This document shows, one piece after another, positions 1 to 13,352 of a stretch of 64,000 nt of DNA; the first letter of the stretch is position 1, and every line of letters starts with the position of its first letter. A program made the translations under genes and the position numbers. The stretch lies in contig NC_044006.1 in the NCBI RefSeq assembly GCF_900496995.4, positions 41,997,620-42,061,619 on the forward strand, in the 5' to 3' direction. The notes beneath the pieces are model-generated. The model searched no databases, was not told the origin of the DNA, and saw nothing but the letters and a program-made list of their open reading frames with translations. Source of the stretch: Aquila chrysaetos chrysaetos. Taxonomy: Eukaryota; Chordata; Aves; Accipitriformes; Accipitridae.

Positions 1-599
1 AACGGACCGAGAGGCCTACAATTTTGTATGAAGACATACAGCAGCAGGCACAAATGGCAACACAGTGGCATATTAGCTGCTTGACAGATACAACAAATTT
101 GCCGGCATTCATTGTTTTGCCCACTGATACCCTGGAAACCAGAGGAAATGGCAATTAAATGCAAGTGCAGAACCTCATCCAAAAAAATTGTAGAGCATGT
201 TATGAGCCTGTTCAAGTTGTTAGTGATACTAATGTTAACAAATCTGAAGTATATTAGTATATAATATTAAGCAACACAAACACTGCTGTTCTGAGAGATG
301 CTCACCAAAACCACGGCCCCCCACGGAAGACAAAAGATACAGACTACCCAAGAAAACTTACAATTGAAAGAGTCTAAAACAAGGGAAAGGGAGGCAATGA
401 CAAGATTTTCTGCTATAGCTCTGCCAGGAGCTTAAAGAAACGAGTGGTCAGCAATGGGATGTGGCCAGCAGGTGCACAGCCGGGCAGGGCACCAGGGACC
501 CCAGCTCTTGTGAGAAGCAGAAACTCCAGCCCCTTGCTCACACCAGGCTCTGAGTTCAAGAGCTACTGACTCACACAAACAGGAATATCACTTATCAGG

Positions 600-609
600 T
601 GATTGACAG
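600..609 (+). promoter_or_regulatory. PBX-MEIS/PREP composite motif
   Basis: Exact TGATTGACAG, the known heterodimer decamer for PBX with MEIS or PREP TALE homeodomain proteins. It is supported by the motif only. Confidence 0.4.
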
Positions 610-1123
610 CATCTTGCCTCTCTAAGAGTCAGCATTTCCCGAATCCCACTGAGTTTCTGTTGGCTTACTTAATCTCTAATTTGGAAAAGAAAAATACAGG
701 CTGCCCTACCTTATGTAACTGTACCAGTAAAAGGCAAAAACAACAACAAAAAAAATCAAGAAAAAAGTCTTTCTGCCGGCAGTTTCTTTGCCACAGAGAG
801 TAGATGATTTCACTGTCCCAGCAAAATAATTCCTTTGCCATTACAAACTGTTTGTCCACTAGTGAGCTTTACCATTATAATCACCCTCGCAAAGTCTTTG
901 TAATGCTGATGCTGACATTTTAAGAATGATCCGTCAAGGTCAATCATACCCATAAGGACAGTAAATTGTTTTTCCCCTATTGGAGTCAGCAAGTCATGCT
1001 GACTTACTCCATGGAGAGAGCTGGTGGGTAACACCAGTTGCAAATTTGGGCTGAAGAGACTAGAGGAATTACCCCTCAGGAATAGTTCTAGTGGCAGAAT
1101 AGTCTTTGCCAAAAAGACCTTTC

Positions 1124-1409
1124 CTTGTGTCTTAACTGCCAGAGTTGCAAACGCATGGAGCAGATGGAAACATTTGTTTGCAGGGGCTCGTTATGGATTA
1201 TTCCAGTGCTTTTACACTCTACATGGTAGTCTTTGTGTCTCCTTCCACTTTATTATTCCAAGGAAAAAGTTATTAGTCACTGATTGTTATTTCACTCCGG
1301 GAAAAGCCTCCATCTCCCTTCCTTAACTGCTGTTGAGTTTACAAAGTTCTGTGGCTACATATTGACTGCACATCTCTTGTACCTTAACAGCGGGCCTTGC
1401 AAACGCATG
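1124..1409 (+). repeat. Dispersed 34-bp imperfect direct repeat pair
   Basis: CTTGTGTCTTAACTGC...TTGCAAACGCATG at 1124-1157 recurs as CTTGTACCTTAACAGC...TTGCAAACGCATG at 1376-1409. Roughly 27 of 34 positions match, including 13 identical bases at the end. A third CCTTAACTGC fragment lies between at 1321. The cause is unknown: it may be a local duplication or a repeated binding site. Confidence 0.7.
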
Positions 1410-3371
1410 TTGATTTTCCAGCACGAGTTCTCTGTGGTGGAAGCATGCTAAGCACTAGAGACACCAACTCAGTAACAGGAAGCTGTTCTCCTGTGGTCAT
1501 GAAACCCAGCACTGCCACCTGATTCACACAGCAATTTGGCATCTTCTCTTCAAACACAGCTTTTTCCTACCCCTTCCTATGCTGATAATTAATTAATGCT
1601 GATCACCTTCATTCCTGGGCAGCAGGACAAACAACACTCCAGCCATGCCCATCGCTCTGCAAACCCCTCACTTGCACAGAGCTCAGCTGTGGGGAGCAGA
1701 GGGTTGATGGAGACTCTGTTTTGTCAGGAGGAGGTACCGAAACTTTCCCACACCGCAAGCCAGGGAGGAATAACAAGGATACTTTGCAGCTCTGAGGCTC
1801 AGACCAGCTGCCAGCCACAGCTGGCTCCACCTCATGTGCACCTGGAGAGGTCAGGGCCATGCACTGGGTGTTCACCGCATGAATCAGCCAGCCATGGTGC
1901 CACATCTTCTTCCAAATCATTTTTTTCCTGGAGCTCCTTTACCTACCAGCATTCAAGGCTCTATATCCTACCGCACCAGTCCAAGCTCACAGGACTCACA
2001 CGGTCCTCCACCCAGCAGCCCGCCAAGCCAGTATTTGGGGGGAGAATTGGGTACCTGGTCCTACAGCAATACGTCAGTTGTTGGACCTCCACTTTCTCCT
2101 CCCTGACACTGCCAGTGGCGTGTTCAGGTGACTCACAGACTTACCATCATCAGCAAGCTCTCTGTGAAAAAGTTGTGCTAGTGACATATTATGACACCTT
2201 AAAAAATGCTGGGAGAATTCCTTGTTTCTCAGCCACAGCATATAAACAGCTACATAACTGCATGTTTACCAGGCTGTTACTCTTCTTTGTTGTCTATATT
2301 GCTATAGTGCCTACAAGCTCCAGACCTAGACTAGGTCCCGTGTTGTTAGCTGCTGAATTGACACGGATCAAAGTGATGGTGCCTTTACACTCCAAGTATT
2401 GTTAAATTACAAATTCTTCCTGGTTACTCAGCTTTCAACTCTCCTTTCCTCAGAGGAACAAAACAGCCACCCAGCCCAGTGCAGGAGTTACCTCACAGCT
2501 ACAGCAAACAAGCTCTTTGAGTTCAGCAGTCCAACAAACTGTGGAAAAGATCCAGAAATCAGATCTTTCTCAGCCTCTGTCCAACCCCAAGAATTGGTCT
2601 TTTGAGAATTTAGATACCTCTCCACCTTGGAATCTGAAATGCCAAGATATTTATCCTTTTTTCCTTTATACCTGTATGTGAAGTTGTCATTCTTTATCAA
2701 GTTTCACTGAAAAATATCCCAACATCTGTGCAGCAAACAAGGGAAATTAATTACTTTGGAGACATGGGGGAAAACAAAAAGAAATCGTATAAATATCAAC
2801 ATTCATTCCAAAAATGTGATATTGAAAACAATTGCCAACTGTAATAGGTAAGCAATGCCAGGATAAAAAAGTTAGGAGACAAAACACACACGAGAGAAAA
2901 AGACAATAATCAATATATTAATATAAAACAATAATACAGCTGGTACAATAAAGTGATACCGTGGGGAGACATGCAGTGCATCATTAGTATTCTGCTCTAA
3001 TGAAACCCACAACACGCAGTGTACATTAACTAGTGTAAAATCTTTTCAGCACAGTGAATATTCCACCACTTTACTGGCCCATTTATTTTAACTGAAAGAG
3101 AGATGATCCTGTTGCCAAGCCATCAGATGGTAAAAGGGATATATTTGATGGATAATAAAAAAGGGTCTGCCACAGCTTTGCAAAATATATTTCTAATTTA
3201 AATGCATGTGGTATACAACACTCACACCATACCTGTGGAGAAAAATAAAGGTGGGGGTCGGTAAAAGAGAACGTGAGGGGGTAAAGAAGGAGGGGGGAAA
3301 TATCATTTTAAATAAACAAAAAAAAGTCACAGACATCACTCACATTTTTTTTCAACCTGTTCTTGTGATAC

Positions 3372-3456
3372 AGATTGACAGCCCTTTTAATATGAAATAA
3401 ATCAGGCAGGATAAGGAATGTCTCGGAGAACATACAGATTGAGTGCTGATTGACAG
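3372..3456 (+). promoter_or_regulatory. Paired PBX-MEIS motifs
   Basis: Exact TGATTGACAG at 3447-3456, with a 9/10 match (AGATTGACAG) 75 bp upstream at 3372-3381. Two sites in 85 bp, set in A/T-rich sequence with TAAT-like cores, make this a better enhancer candidate than an isolated word. Confidence 0.45.
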
Positions 3457-6400
3457 AGCTTCTCTGAAACCCATTCTGTTTGCACTCGTTTTTTTAGCAG
3501 CTAACTTGAAAGGATGTCAGGTGCTTTGAAATGTTTCAAGTGTTTTGAACCCAGCAAACAATCGTAAAATGTGCTTATTGGTGCTCAGGCTGAAGCAGGA
3601 GCGCGACGGGGCTCGTGTGAGGACAATGCTGAGGAAGGCAGGCCAGGAGAAATGAAAGCAAAGCTTTCCTCTTCCATTCAGGCACCAGCCAGCCATCAGG
3701 ATTTTTGGACTGTTGTCAACATCCATACCTAGTTAGCACGATATTTTAAAGTGAAGATGCCACATATTAGAAACTTGTATCACGCCTGGGGTGAGTGCAG
3801 CATTGCATTCCCTCTGTAGACTTACAGTCACTTTTAACCAAGGATTGGCTGGTCGCGTTGCTGATAACAAGACATGACATTTTTAGTTATGTGTCCAGTT
3901 TGTACCACTGCTGCTTTCCTGTTAGACTCAGACCAGCATTATGCTGGCTTTGATAATGTTGCAGATATTATGGTTAGCTGTCTCCTCGTATTTCCTGAAA
4001 TGTTCTATGTCTGTTGTTATCTCGCAAAGCACATGTCATAGTCACACTGAGAGAGAAAAGATGAAAACCAAGCCCAATGGCATTTGAAGCCTATTTTAGC
4101 AGCACTCCCTTGAGAATGACACTTTGGGCTTGTATAGGTAATTTTTGTATGGGTGGTTTGGCTTTTTTAAAAAAATGGCTTGACATTTTCGCTTTTATGC
4201 AAGGTGCAAACATCATTCAGAAAGGAAATCTTGGGGTTCTCCCACCTGGAAAATCAGCCCAGTGAGGGAGAGCGCTCAGTAACGCAGTAAGACTAGGTGA
4301 AAACTGCTGGGTTCAGCTCAGGTGCTTTACCTGAGTGATTCAAAGTTCATTCGTGGGAGCTGAGAGTGAAACAAACCCAAAGACAGCAGGTCTGCTTGCA
4401 TGGTCCACTTCTCAGGTACCCCAGAGCGACCTGGATGGATGAATGGTCCTTGTGCCAGGCTCTCACCTCTCAGCACGGCTCCTTCTTCCGTGGCCTTGAC
4501 TTCTGGTATGGTCGCTACCTCACTCTGGGGAGGCCTCTCTCAGCACCCACATCTCTCTGCATCCAGCTCCTCCAAAGAGCAGATCCCCAGAATGTAGTTA
4601 TTCTCTGTGGAGTCCCTAATTCACTCTCTGATAGTTGTCTTTCCAACCTTTGCAGGAGACAGAAAATTTCCTATATATTGGAATAAAATCTGTGCCCCCA
4701 GGAGTGAGAAGGATGGTCCCGTCATTCAATGTGGGAGCAGAGGAAAACAGTCTTTTAAACTCTTACCTCTCGCTTTTCTTCTAGACTTTGCCTTCTAGGT
4801 CCAAGTTGCCAATGTCCCTCTGATTTGATCTCCACCCTCATTGCCCTCCTTGCTTCCACCTCTGGCAAGGGCACTAGCATCTCTGTCAATATCCCTTACC
4901 CTTACTGCCAACATCCCTAACCTGTACTATGCAATTCTCAGGCAATCACATCTCCTGGCGTATCAAGACATGCCCAGAAATGCAGTTCTGCCACAGCTCT
5001 TTTAGCGTGCCTCAGGACAGCTGGGTCTCCTGGACAAGAGATGTTCATGCACAAGCTGGCACTAGGATGAGTGATATGTCTGATGTGTCAAGGATGGGTC
5101 AACCTGTTGTGAATGTGCTGAGCATATGGACTGTACATGCACAATAACAGCAAGGCAGCTGAGACACACTGAATGCAATGCACACAACACACAGCAGCTT
5201 GTCCCCAGGGCATTGGATGGATTGCACAAGTCCTGCTTGAGCAGAAGTGTAAGAGTCCTCTGGTTTTTGGCTTCAAGCAGGAACACCATCCTGCCCCGTA
5301 AAGATGTGGTTAGTCACCTAATATGGATGACTTTGTGCAAGGCTGCCTCTGTGAAAATGAGATGGGACTACGTACCACCAGGCACTACCCGGGCACAGAG
5401 AGCGCTACTCAGTCTCAGGACCCTTCTCCCCTCCTCTTTTTTTTCAGCACTACATGTCCTTTCCCCGCAAAATTGTGCCTGGATTTGAATAAAAACAAAA
5501 TTCCAGGTGAAGAGTATTTTCGCCTATCTTTATAAAACCAACAACGCAGGGCTTGCTGATCAGCCTTTCCATTTCTCCCTCTCCAGGGCCATCCAGGCCA
5601 CCTTCCAGTGTTCACAGACCTGTGGCTGTTAAATCGTACAACAGAGGGCTCTTGCGATTCAATGGCAATATTATTGCTATCCCTTATTTCTATAAGCTTA
5701 GACTGAAGCCTTCACACTGCTGTGAATAAAGGGCAGGAGCCAGACTGTAACTCTGGGAGCCATGTATTGATCCATGTTTTAGCAGGTGTTTCAAAGAAGA
5801 CAAAATGTGCCCCTGGTCTTCTCCCGGCACAAATCACTCCTTAGCCTTCCCCTTCTCCTCTGCAGCAGAGTGCTGGTGGTGCAGGAGGGAAGTCAATACA
5901 GAGCCTCCATCCCCTTTCCAGTCCTCTGTGTGGAAAGGGGGAAAGCTCGTGACCCTCACCGTGCTACTTAAGGGCCCTGGCTGCCTGGGTGTCCCATGCA
6001 GGGCTGAAGGGGGACCCTCTATGACTCTTTGCTTCCTGCAAAAATGCACAGCAGAGCTGCAGCTCTGTGCTGGGAGACCTAAAGTGTGGGAGGGCTTTAG
6101 AAATCCCAGCCCATCTCTGTGCTGCAGGTATCTGTCTGTTTGCATCTTGTGCCTGTGGGCACCCAGCAAATGTGCCACCACCAAAGGGATTTCTCCCCGG
6201 GGGGACAGACAGCACCACAGGCACCTTCTGCTGACCCTTCCTCTTTCCCCGTCCTGTATTAGGCAGTTTTTGTCCAATATTCCTATTACCTTTTAACCTT
6301 TTAGCTGTCTATGTTCATCTCCTCTGAGGGGATGTGAAGCTTGTGGAAGTCAAGCACACATGGAAAACCGAAATGAGTTTCACTCCCTGTACAGTCCCTA

Positions 6401-8014
6401 AAAAGATCAACAAGTCTCTCATTTTACTTGTATATACATGCATGTTGCCCCTTTTTGATATTACTTTCTCAGCTTCCACTTAACCTTTGTTTTTTCCTTT
6501 CAGCCTCAGCAATGACCCCTCTTGCTCTCAGCTGCCAGAGCAACATGTGAGCCCCCCACTCCTGCTGTCAGTTGTTTTCATGTGGAAGCTGAATGGCACA
6601 AGGTCACCTGAACATCCTCCCAGTCCTCCTCGCCCTCCAAGGGGTGACTGCACTGCCTGGCCTGGCATACTGGAGACACCGACCCTCGCAGGTCTTGGCT
6701 GGGAGGCAGCACTGGGAATCAAAATTCAGTTCTTCAAGAGCTGGCAGGTTTAAAAGGTAGTCCCCTGGAGTGCTAAGCCACGGTGCTGACAAGCATCAAA
6801 TCTATCTTAAAGTTGGAAATATGATCCAGTTGGGAATGACTGTGATTTAATGTCATCCAAGTACTATGGGGCACACTTCTTAAAGAAACTGCTGTAAATT
6901 ATTTGTGGCTAATTCCATGTGGATGGAGGGCATGATATGTTCACAAGTACAAGAGCCCTGCTTGTATCTAATAATTGTTATATCTTCTCTGAAATTTACT
7001 GCCGATGTCTCAATTTTAACAATTTAAATAACAAGCTTAACCAAGCAGAACTAGGCGAAGGCAGGCTGGCTCCCTTGATGAAAGCAGGACAACTCTTATG
7101 TCTGAGTACATTTATACTTTGACATGAGCAGTGACACACAAAGATGAAATCTGGTTAAAGCTGCAGCTTTCTCAGCACTGTGACAGCTTCTTAGTCTAAG
7201 CAAAAGTGTTTCCAAAGTGGGCATAGCTGCTAACTTTACTTAGAAGAATGTTTAGAAAAAAATGACTCAGAGAGGACTTGGATGCACTACTGGACACAGA
7301 GCAGCCGCAGGATGGATCCCCAAACCAGTGGGATGGCTGTGTGCTTTGATGGCACTGACAGGCTCAGACGGCCCTGGCTGAGCTCCATGCATGACCACAG
7401 GGCTCAGGAATGACTTAAGCCCCAGTGCAAATCAGGGGGGGTTGACAAAAGCATGTGTTGCAGATGCTGGAGGGCAATGTTTTGCGTGTTTTAATGCTAT
7501 AAAACATAATTGGTGATTATGGGGACTGGCCTGAGGAAGCTGATAGAGTCGTTTAACCGGGGTTTATGTGCCACTGCAGCAAAGGAAACCTTGGAGAACA
7601 ATCTTCCCTAAGCTATATCAGGGTTTCTTTAAATTAACTATCCCCTTACGTACTTCTGGTTTCTTGGCTGGGAGACAGTTTGCCCTTGTCTGCCTATTCA
7701 GTGAAATTATGTTAATACCGGGTCAGCTACATTTACTGTTAGCAGTGGGTGATTCTTATAGCAAAAACGAGGGAAAAGTAAAGGAGAGTCTGAGGTGAAG
7801 GACTCTAAGGCTTTTCCTCCTAGAAATGGTTTGCTGTTAAAACCATCTTGAAATACCTCTGGCAGCCGGTCCTACCCATAAAGCTGGCAGAAGTCCTGTT
7901 GTCCCTGTAACTTATGTAAAGTTCTACCAGCTCCCAGAATAAAAGTAAGTTACTGGAGCAAAATGATTTTGTTGCCAGGAAATTTGTCTCTACCAGGAGT
8001 TTTACTGGCACAGG

Positions 8015-8047
8015 TTTGTGAGTTGCTTTTTTGTGAGTTGCTTTTTT
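8015..8047. repeat. Short tandem duplication (16 bp x 2)
   Basis: TTTGTGAGTTGCTTTT is immediately repeated, an exact small tandem duplication that suggests a recent slippage event. Confidence 0.85.
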
Positions 8048-9078
8048 CTGTGCCTCTTACCAAAAGTAGCTAAGCTCTATAGTACAGTCCAAGCCGAAAA
8101 CATCAACGATGAAAAGGAATACACAGGAGAATAAGGAAAGGCTTAGCGAATGGGAAAAGAAATGGATCTGTGATGGGAACCAAAGATATAAAATGAACTA
8201 GAATGGCAGCTATTGTATTATTTATATGATTTATTGGCATAATTATTCATTATTTATTCTGGGCTTGAAAAGTCACAGGCATCAGTCAATCTCAAATCCT
8301 TCAAGATGCCAATCCTATCATCAGAAGGTAGGCTTTCCTTTAGGTCAGCTGGTTTCAGTGTATTAGCACAAGTGAAAGATAGTCCATCAGGTTCATCAGC
8401 AGTCTGGGGAATTCCCCTAGCCTCCGACCACATCCCTGATGGCATGTTTACTAAACTTCAGTTATCCATGAAGTTACAACAAGCCATATGGCTGATTACA
8501 ATCTTTGTGTGTGTCCCTCCTGTTCTCCAAAAAGGTACATCTATTCCTCCAAGAAGCTTCCCTTCATGTACTTTGCATTTTGGAGAGGGAACAACAGGAA
8601 GCAATCTCAGTCCTCCCCGCAGGGGCAACCAACAGCTTAGAGCACTTGCAGACAGGAAGGTTAAGTCACAACCTAGCTGGGAATCAGCAATAGAAACCTA
8701 CCCAGAGACAGGATGAAGACCTCTCTGCATGGTGTGTTCATGCCTTCTTTATTCTGTGTACAGCCTCTGGGTTCCTTCAGTGGAACAGTGTTTTTTGAGC
8801 GAAGCAGGATGCAACATGGTTAACATGGTCCCTAATGCAAGGCATGAAACAGGTCCCTTTCTCCAGCCCCTGTTATTGGGTCCCTTTCCCTAGCCAGATG
8901 TTTTCGTAGCCCAGCCCTAGCTCTCCAAGCACCTGCTTTGAGCTCCTGATAGCTGCAATGTTAGAAGGAAGAAAACAATTTTCCTTGGACTTAATGTCAT
9001 AGTTTATGCAAATCTTTGGTCCCTTATGTAAGCCAGTCTGGCTTCTGACCAGCAACTGTAGAAGATGCATTTATACTA

Positions 9079-9127
9079 AGATAAGATAGATAGAGAGATA
9101 GATAGATAGAAAGAAAGAAAGAAAGAA
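9079..9127. repeat. (GATA)n/(GAAA)n compound microsatellite
   Basis: AGATAAGATAGATAG repeats, then GATAGATAGA, then four GAAA copies. It is simple sequence with no nearby gene. Confidence 0.9.
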
Positions 9128-9430
9128 TAATGAATGGCTTCCAGAGCTTCTCATTGCCTCTTATGCCACCACTATGAAGAAGAGAAATGACTGCAGTAAT
9201 GAATTCTTTCTCTCAGTCCTTTACTGAGGTCAACCTGGTTTTGCACATGGGAAACTGGTAATAGGAATTTGTTATAAACTTTGGTTTGCTCCATAAAAAA
9301 ATATGCTCATTTCATGCACACCAGAACTAATGAAGCCCAGATTCTTACAAGTTTGTGTCTTGTATTGATGTCTAAGAAGCTGTAAGCTCCAGGCAATGCA
9401 TTTCTCACAGTTGAGCATTAGCGTCTGTCT

Positions 9431-9488
9431 CCCTTCCCTTCCCTTCCCTTCCCTTCCCTTCCCTTCCCTTCCCTTCCCTTCCCTTCCC
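9431..9488. repeat. (CCCTT)n pentanucleotide microsatellite
   Basis: There are about eleven uninterrupted copies of CCCTT. On the complement it gives an AAGGG purine run, so the Gly/Arg/Glu/Lys-repeat open frame read across it on the minus strand is an artefact. It is likely polymorphic. Confidence 0.95.
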
Positions 9489-12400
9489 AGGGAGAAGGGA
9501 AGAAAATTGAAGAAAACTGACTGATTTTCTTCCAGAAGAAACCCAGTCACCTTTCCTGCCTGGTTAGCATCTTGTTGCTTTAGATGAGCTGCCTTGATGA
9601 AATGTTGGACAGGCACCAAAGCCAGCTCAGAGGTGGTGATGGCAGAGCATGACATGGCTGGAGGCAGCGTGGGCAGGACCACGACCAATCTTTTCTGCAG
9701 GAAAAATATGTTGTATTGCTCAGTCATAACATTGCATCCCAACTCGTGTGTCTCCCATCTCTCTTTGCAAAAGGTGTAGGCGCTACCATACTTATGCTGC
9801 ATATTTGCCAAATTTGACTAACAGGTTCAAAACAGCTTGGGTGGGACCCAAACCTATACAGACAGTGTGGAAACACAGTTAAAAGCACGTACATCTGAAC
9901 TTAACATTAATTTGATCTTGTAGATATAAGCATCTTCATTTGCATACTGTGAGCCACAACATTGCTCTGCAGGCCAACTTTAACAGAATTCTGTAAAGGT
10001 TTTGGGAGACCAAAGTCTTTGTTTTCTTTCTTTCTCTCTTTTTTTTTTTTTTTTTTTAAAGAGATTTATTGGAGTATAACACCAAAATATTTGTTGTGGT
10101 AAATTTAAATGATAGTCACTGGGTAAGCAGACAACATTGGATAATGCATATAGTACATTTTTATTTACTTGTTTCTGACACTAACATTTTTATTTGGGGT
10201 AATTTTCTTTTAAGATCCGACATTTTTATTCTCCTTTTGATCTGAGTTTATGAGATCCCATCAGTCACAGTAAATTTCAATCTGCTAGGAGACAGCCCTC
10301 AATTCAGACAACTGTAACAAACAATCAATAAGATTATTTTGCCTTTAATGATTCACCTGCATGAAAATCAAAACTTGCTCTCTTCATTAGACCTTGCTAT
10401 AAGCATGGTCTTCTTTCCTCTCTGGGTATTTTCACAGCTGACAAGACATGTGCCCAGGTCTTGAACGACCAAATATTTGAGTGATCTTGGCTGCTGTGAA
10501 TTGCAGCAGGCCAGACGCAAATGTGCAGAGGCGCAGGAGAAGCCAGCCTTGTCCTGCAGCCCCCTGCTCGCTCCACACGCGCAGGGAGCCCACGCAGGAG
10601 GGGCTGCAGCGGCACGTGCTCGCTTACCCAGGGCTAGGAGGGGAGCAATAGATAGCATGCAGCTGGCAAAGCGTGGCGGCACGCTGAGAACCTCTTGGAG
10701 CACGGAGGGAGAGTGAGGGCAAAGCCTTCCCCAGCACAGCCCCACATGCCATGTGGACCAGCTGATGAGGAGGGTTAACCCACGAGGCAAGGGCTGCTGG
10801 TGGAAAGGGACCCCATGGCACATCTTTCCCTCTGTGGGATTGCTCTCCAGTTTGTCCTGTAGGAAGCATGGAAAATGCATCTGCTTATCAGCACAGCATG
10901 CCCATTAGGCCTTCTTCATCCTTTAAATTCCCTTAAAGTGCATTATTGTCCACGGTGCTTACAGACTTGGGGAAGGAGAAATAGAACTTTATACTTATGC
11001 TGGCTTTTCATTTTGTTTCCAAATTACCGTACAAATCTCCTGACTTTTCATCTCATTTATTTGGACTAGGCTGTGGCCCTCAAATTCCTCACGAGTGTGA
11101 GCAGAAGGTCTGGCCTCTGATGGAGCTACTTAGAGAGCTTTATTGCCTAACTACTGGGGAAATTATAGTTGTTGTTCCTGATTGATATTTTGTGTTATTT
11201 AATTAATTTTGTTAAATAAGAGCAGCAATAATTTAGACCAAAACATTCTGGAAGGTTAATAAAAGCAAGAGGCCAAATTTCTCTTTCTGTCGTATAGTCC
11301 TCAGTTCAGAATAATGTTGTGCCAATAACTGCAATAACGGAATAACTCAAAGGAGAACCTGGCATGAGGCATAGCTGAAATTCTTGCCTACAGCAAAACG
11401 CTCACTGTCTTTGCAGGGACAGGATTTCAGACAAAAAGCTATTTCTATTACATGTTAAGGAACAGCTGACCTTCAATCAGAGATGAACCCCAGCCAGAAA
11501 TAAGAAGCAGAAGGTTTTCTTCAGAAGTTGACTGAAAGTTTGGTTAGCAGAGATGATAATTCAGACTATAAACTTTTCCCAGACATCAAACAAAATGCAA
11601 AAAACCCAACACATGCAAAACCAAGATAGAACAAAACCAGAAGATAACTATCTTCTAAATCAAACATTCCTGCTCCAGTCATTGCTCCAGCGAGACCAGG
11701 GTCTAAATGACCACAGCAGAGGTGGGTGTAAGTAACCCTGGTCTGAGCTTGCTTTTGAAAGGTGACAGTAGAGTTCAGAGCTGCAAAACAGAAAAAAAAA
11801 AAAAGTAGCTGCTAACAATTTCTAAGTCAGCCAACCCTCCTTTTTTCCCTCACTGTTTTGGCACTGATGACTGGTGTGTCATCTTTGTCAGTCCACAAAA
11901 ATAATTCTTTATAAACACACTGAATAATAATCATGTGTTGTAACTTTATTGACTACTGTGTGTGGCTGTTTGCATGAGGGAGAATTTGACCTACTTAGCC
12001 CCACTCTAAATTATTGGAAACAAATTGAATTTATAGTTCTTTTATAGTGTAAATACACACATAAAATTTTGAGATGTTTAGGAAAACTTAATAGCAGAGC
12101 TTTGTGTAGCAACTTGCCTAGACAGCACAGAGACCACTTCTCATGTTCCTACAGAGTTTACACAGAATACAAAGATTCTTTTGTCTTTTCTTGCCTTTGT
12201 CTCTGCATCTGATACCAAAGTTTGTTGGTACAATCTTAAAAAGAAAGGGTTGCTTTTCCGATCTATCAGAATTGTATGAACGCATTTTGCACTGCAACCT
12301 TAAAAGTAGTTGTGCTTCTCGCTTTTGTTCTTTCATTATGTGAGACTCACAGTTATTCAGTATTTTATTCTCATTAGAACACTGCTTGTCACATGTTTTC

Positions 12401-12575
12401 ACTAGAAACATTCATCACCAAGGTCAAAGGGTGAATATCGTGATCTATTATGCTTAGAGGAATCTAATGAAAAGCCACATAATTATCCAATTTTAAGAGA
12501 AGCATGTAAAAAAAGAAGGGGGGGCACTTGCTATAATTTAAATTGTTTTGTTTCCCTGAAGCAAAATTCAGCACC

Positions 12576-12585
12576 TGATTGACAG
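12576..12585 (+). promoter_or_regulatory. PBX-MEIS/PREP composite motif
   Basis: Exact TGATTGACAG. It is followed within 150 bp by several TTGAT, TTAAT and ATGCATGC words (12590-12700), giving a dense homeodomain-like site region. Confidence 0.4.
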
Positions 12586-13260
12586 GACATAATGATAATT
12601 CTTATTGATATGGTGATGTTAATTGTGTAGAGATATTTAATAAGTCCCATATTCCTGAGGTAAATGCATGCTCTTAACCTGCACCTGAACCTGATTTTTG
12701 ATGCAGTCTGAGGATGAGGCAAAGATACAGATAACTGAGCACAAGTGGATTTTCAGTCTTGTGTGGCAGAATGGAAATTGGAATCTTCAGAATCTATTAG
12801 GAGAACAATTCTGCAGTTGCTCACACTTTTATAAATTATGCTGTATATGATGCTAAGACACAAAGTCGGGAGTTTCAATTGGGGAAAATTACCATGACTT
12901 TACTGCATCTACAGGAGTAGGCTTTTTTTTCTTCCTTTTTTCCCAAAAGGGGGTAGAAAGCAGTTTACATTTTAATACAGACATACTTAAATAAGATGAA
13001 AAAACATTCTGTCACTTAACCCTCTGACTGGCTTGTCCTCTAAAATGTGGGACAAATAGCAGAAACAATAGACACAACAAAAATATGTAAGGCAGAAAGC
13101 TGCAAACAGCATAGTCACTTAAATGTATTTTACATTCAGATTTCCAGCTTGGTGATAGTCACGAGCTGTAACAAGAACAGTGTGGAAACAACGAAGGGGT
13201 ATCGAAGTGGCTGAGAACAGGAGTGGGTTTCAGAAAGAAACAGGTTATATTTCTGGATTT

Positions 13261-13352
13261 TCCCCTGAGGACATGTGCCTTGACATTGACTAAGTTTGTC
13301 AACCTCTCTGTGTACCTTAATTCTTCCATCTTTGCAATGAACATAATGATTC
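13261..13352 (+). mobile_element. MIR-like ancient SINE fragment
   Basis: The segment reads like the MIR consensus: CCTTGACATTGACTAAG (from 'GACCTTGGGCAAGTCAC'), CAACCTCTCTGTGTACC, then CTTCCATCTTTGCAATGA and an ATAATGA tail. It is highly diverged and was identified by remembered consensus only. A T-rich tract follows. Confidence 0.6.

Larger units (their letters stand above)
1..9078. other. Intergenic sequence, left part of gene desert
   Basis: No coding exon, RNA gene or intact transposon was recognised. The longest open frame (1596-2405, plus strand) encodes a Ser/His/Gln/Cys-rich sequence with no recognisable domain and a weak start context, so it is not called. PBX-MEIS motifs (600, 3372-3456), a direct repeat pair (1124-1409) and a short tandem duplication (8015) are the only distinct items. 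Confidence 0.7.

Noticed and set aside
9272..9811. 179-codon minus-strand frame with a GREGK-type repeat
   Set aside because: The repeat is the translation of a (CCCTT)n microsatellite, and the rest has no recognisable protein features.
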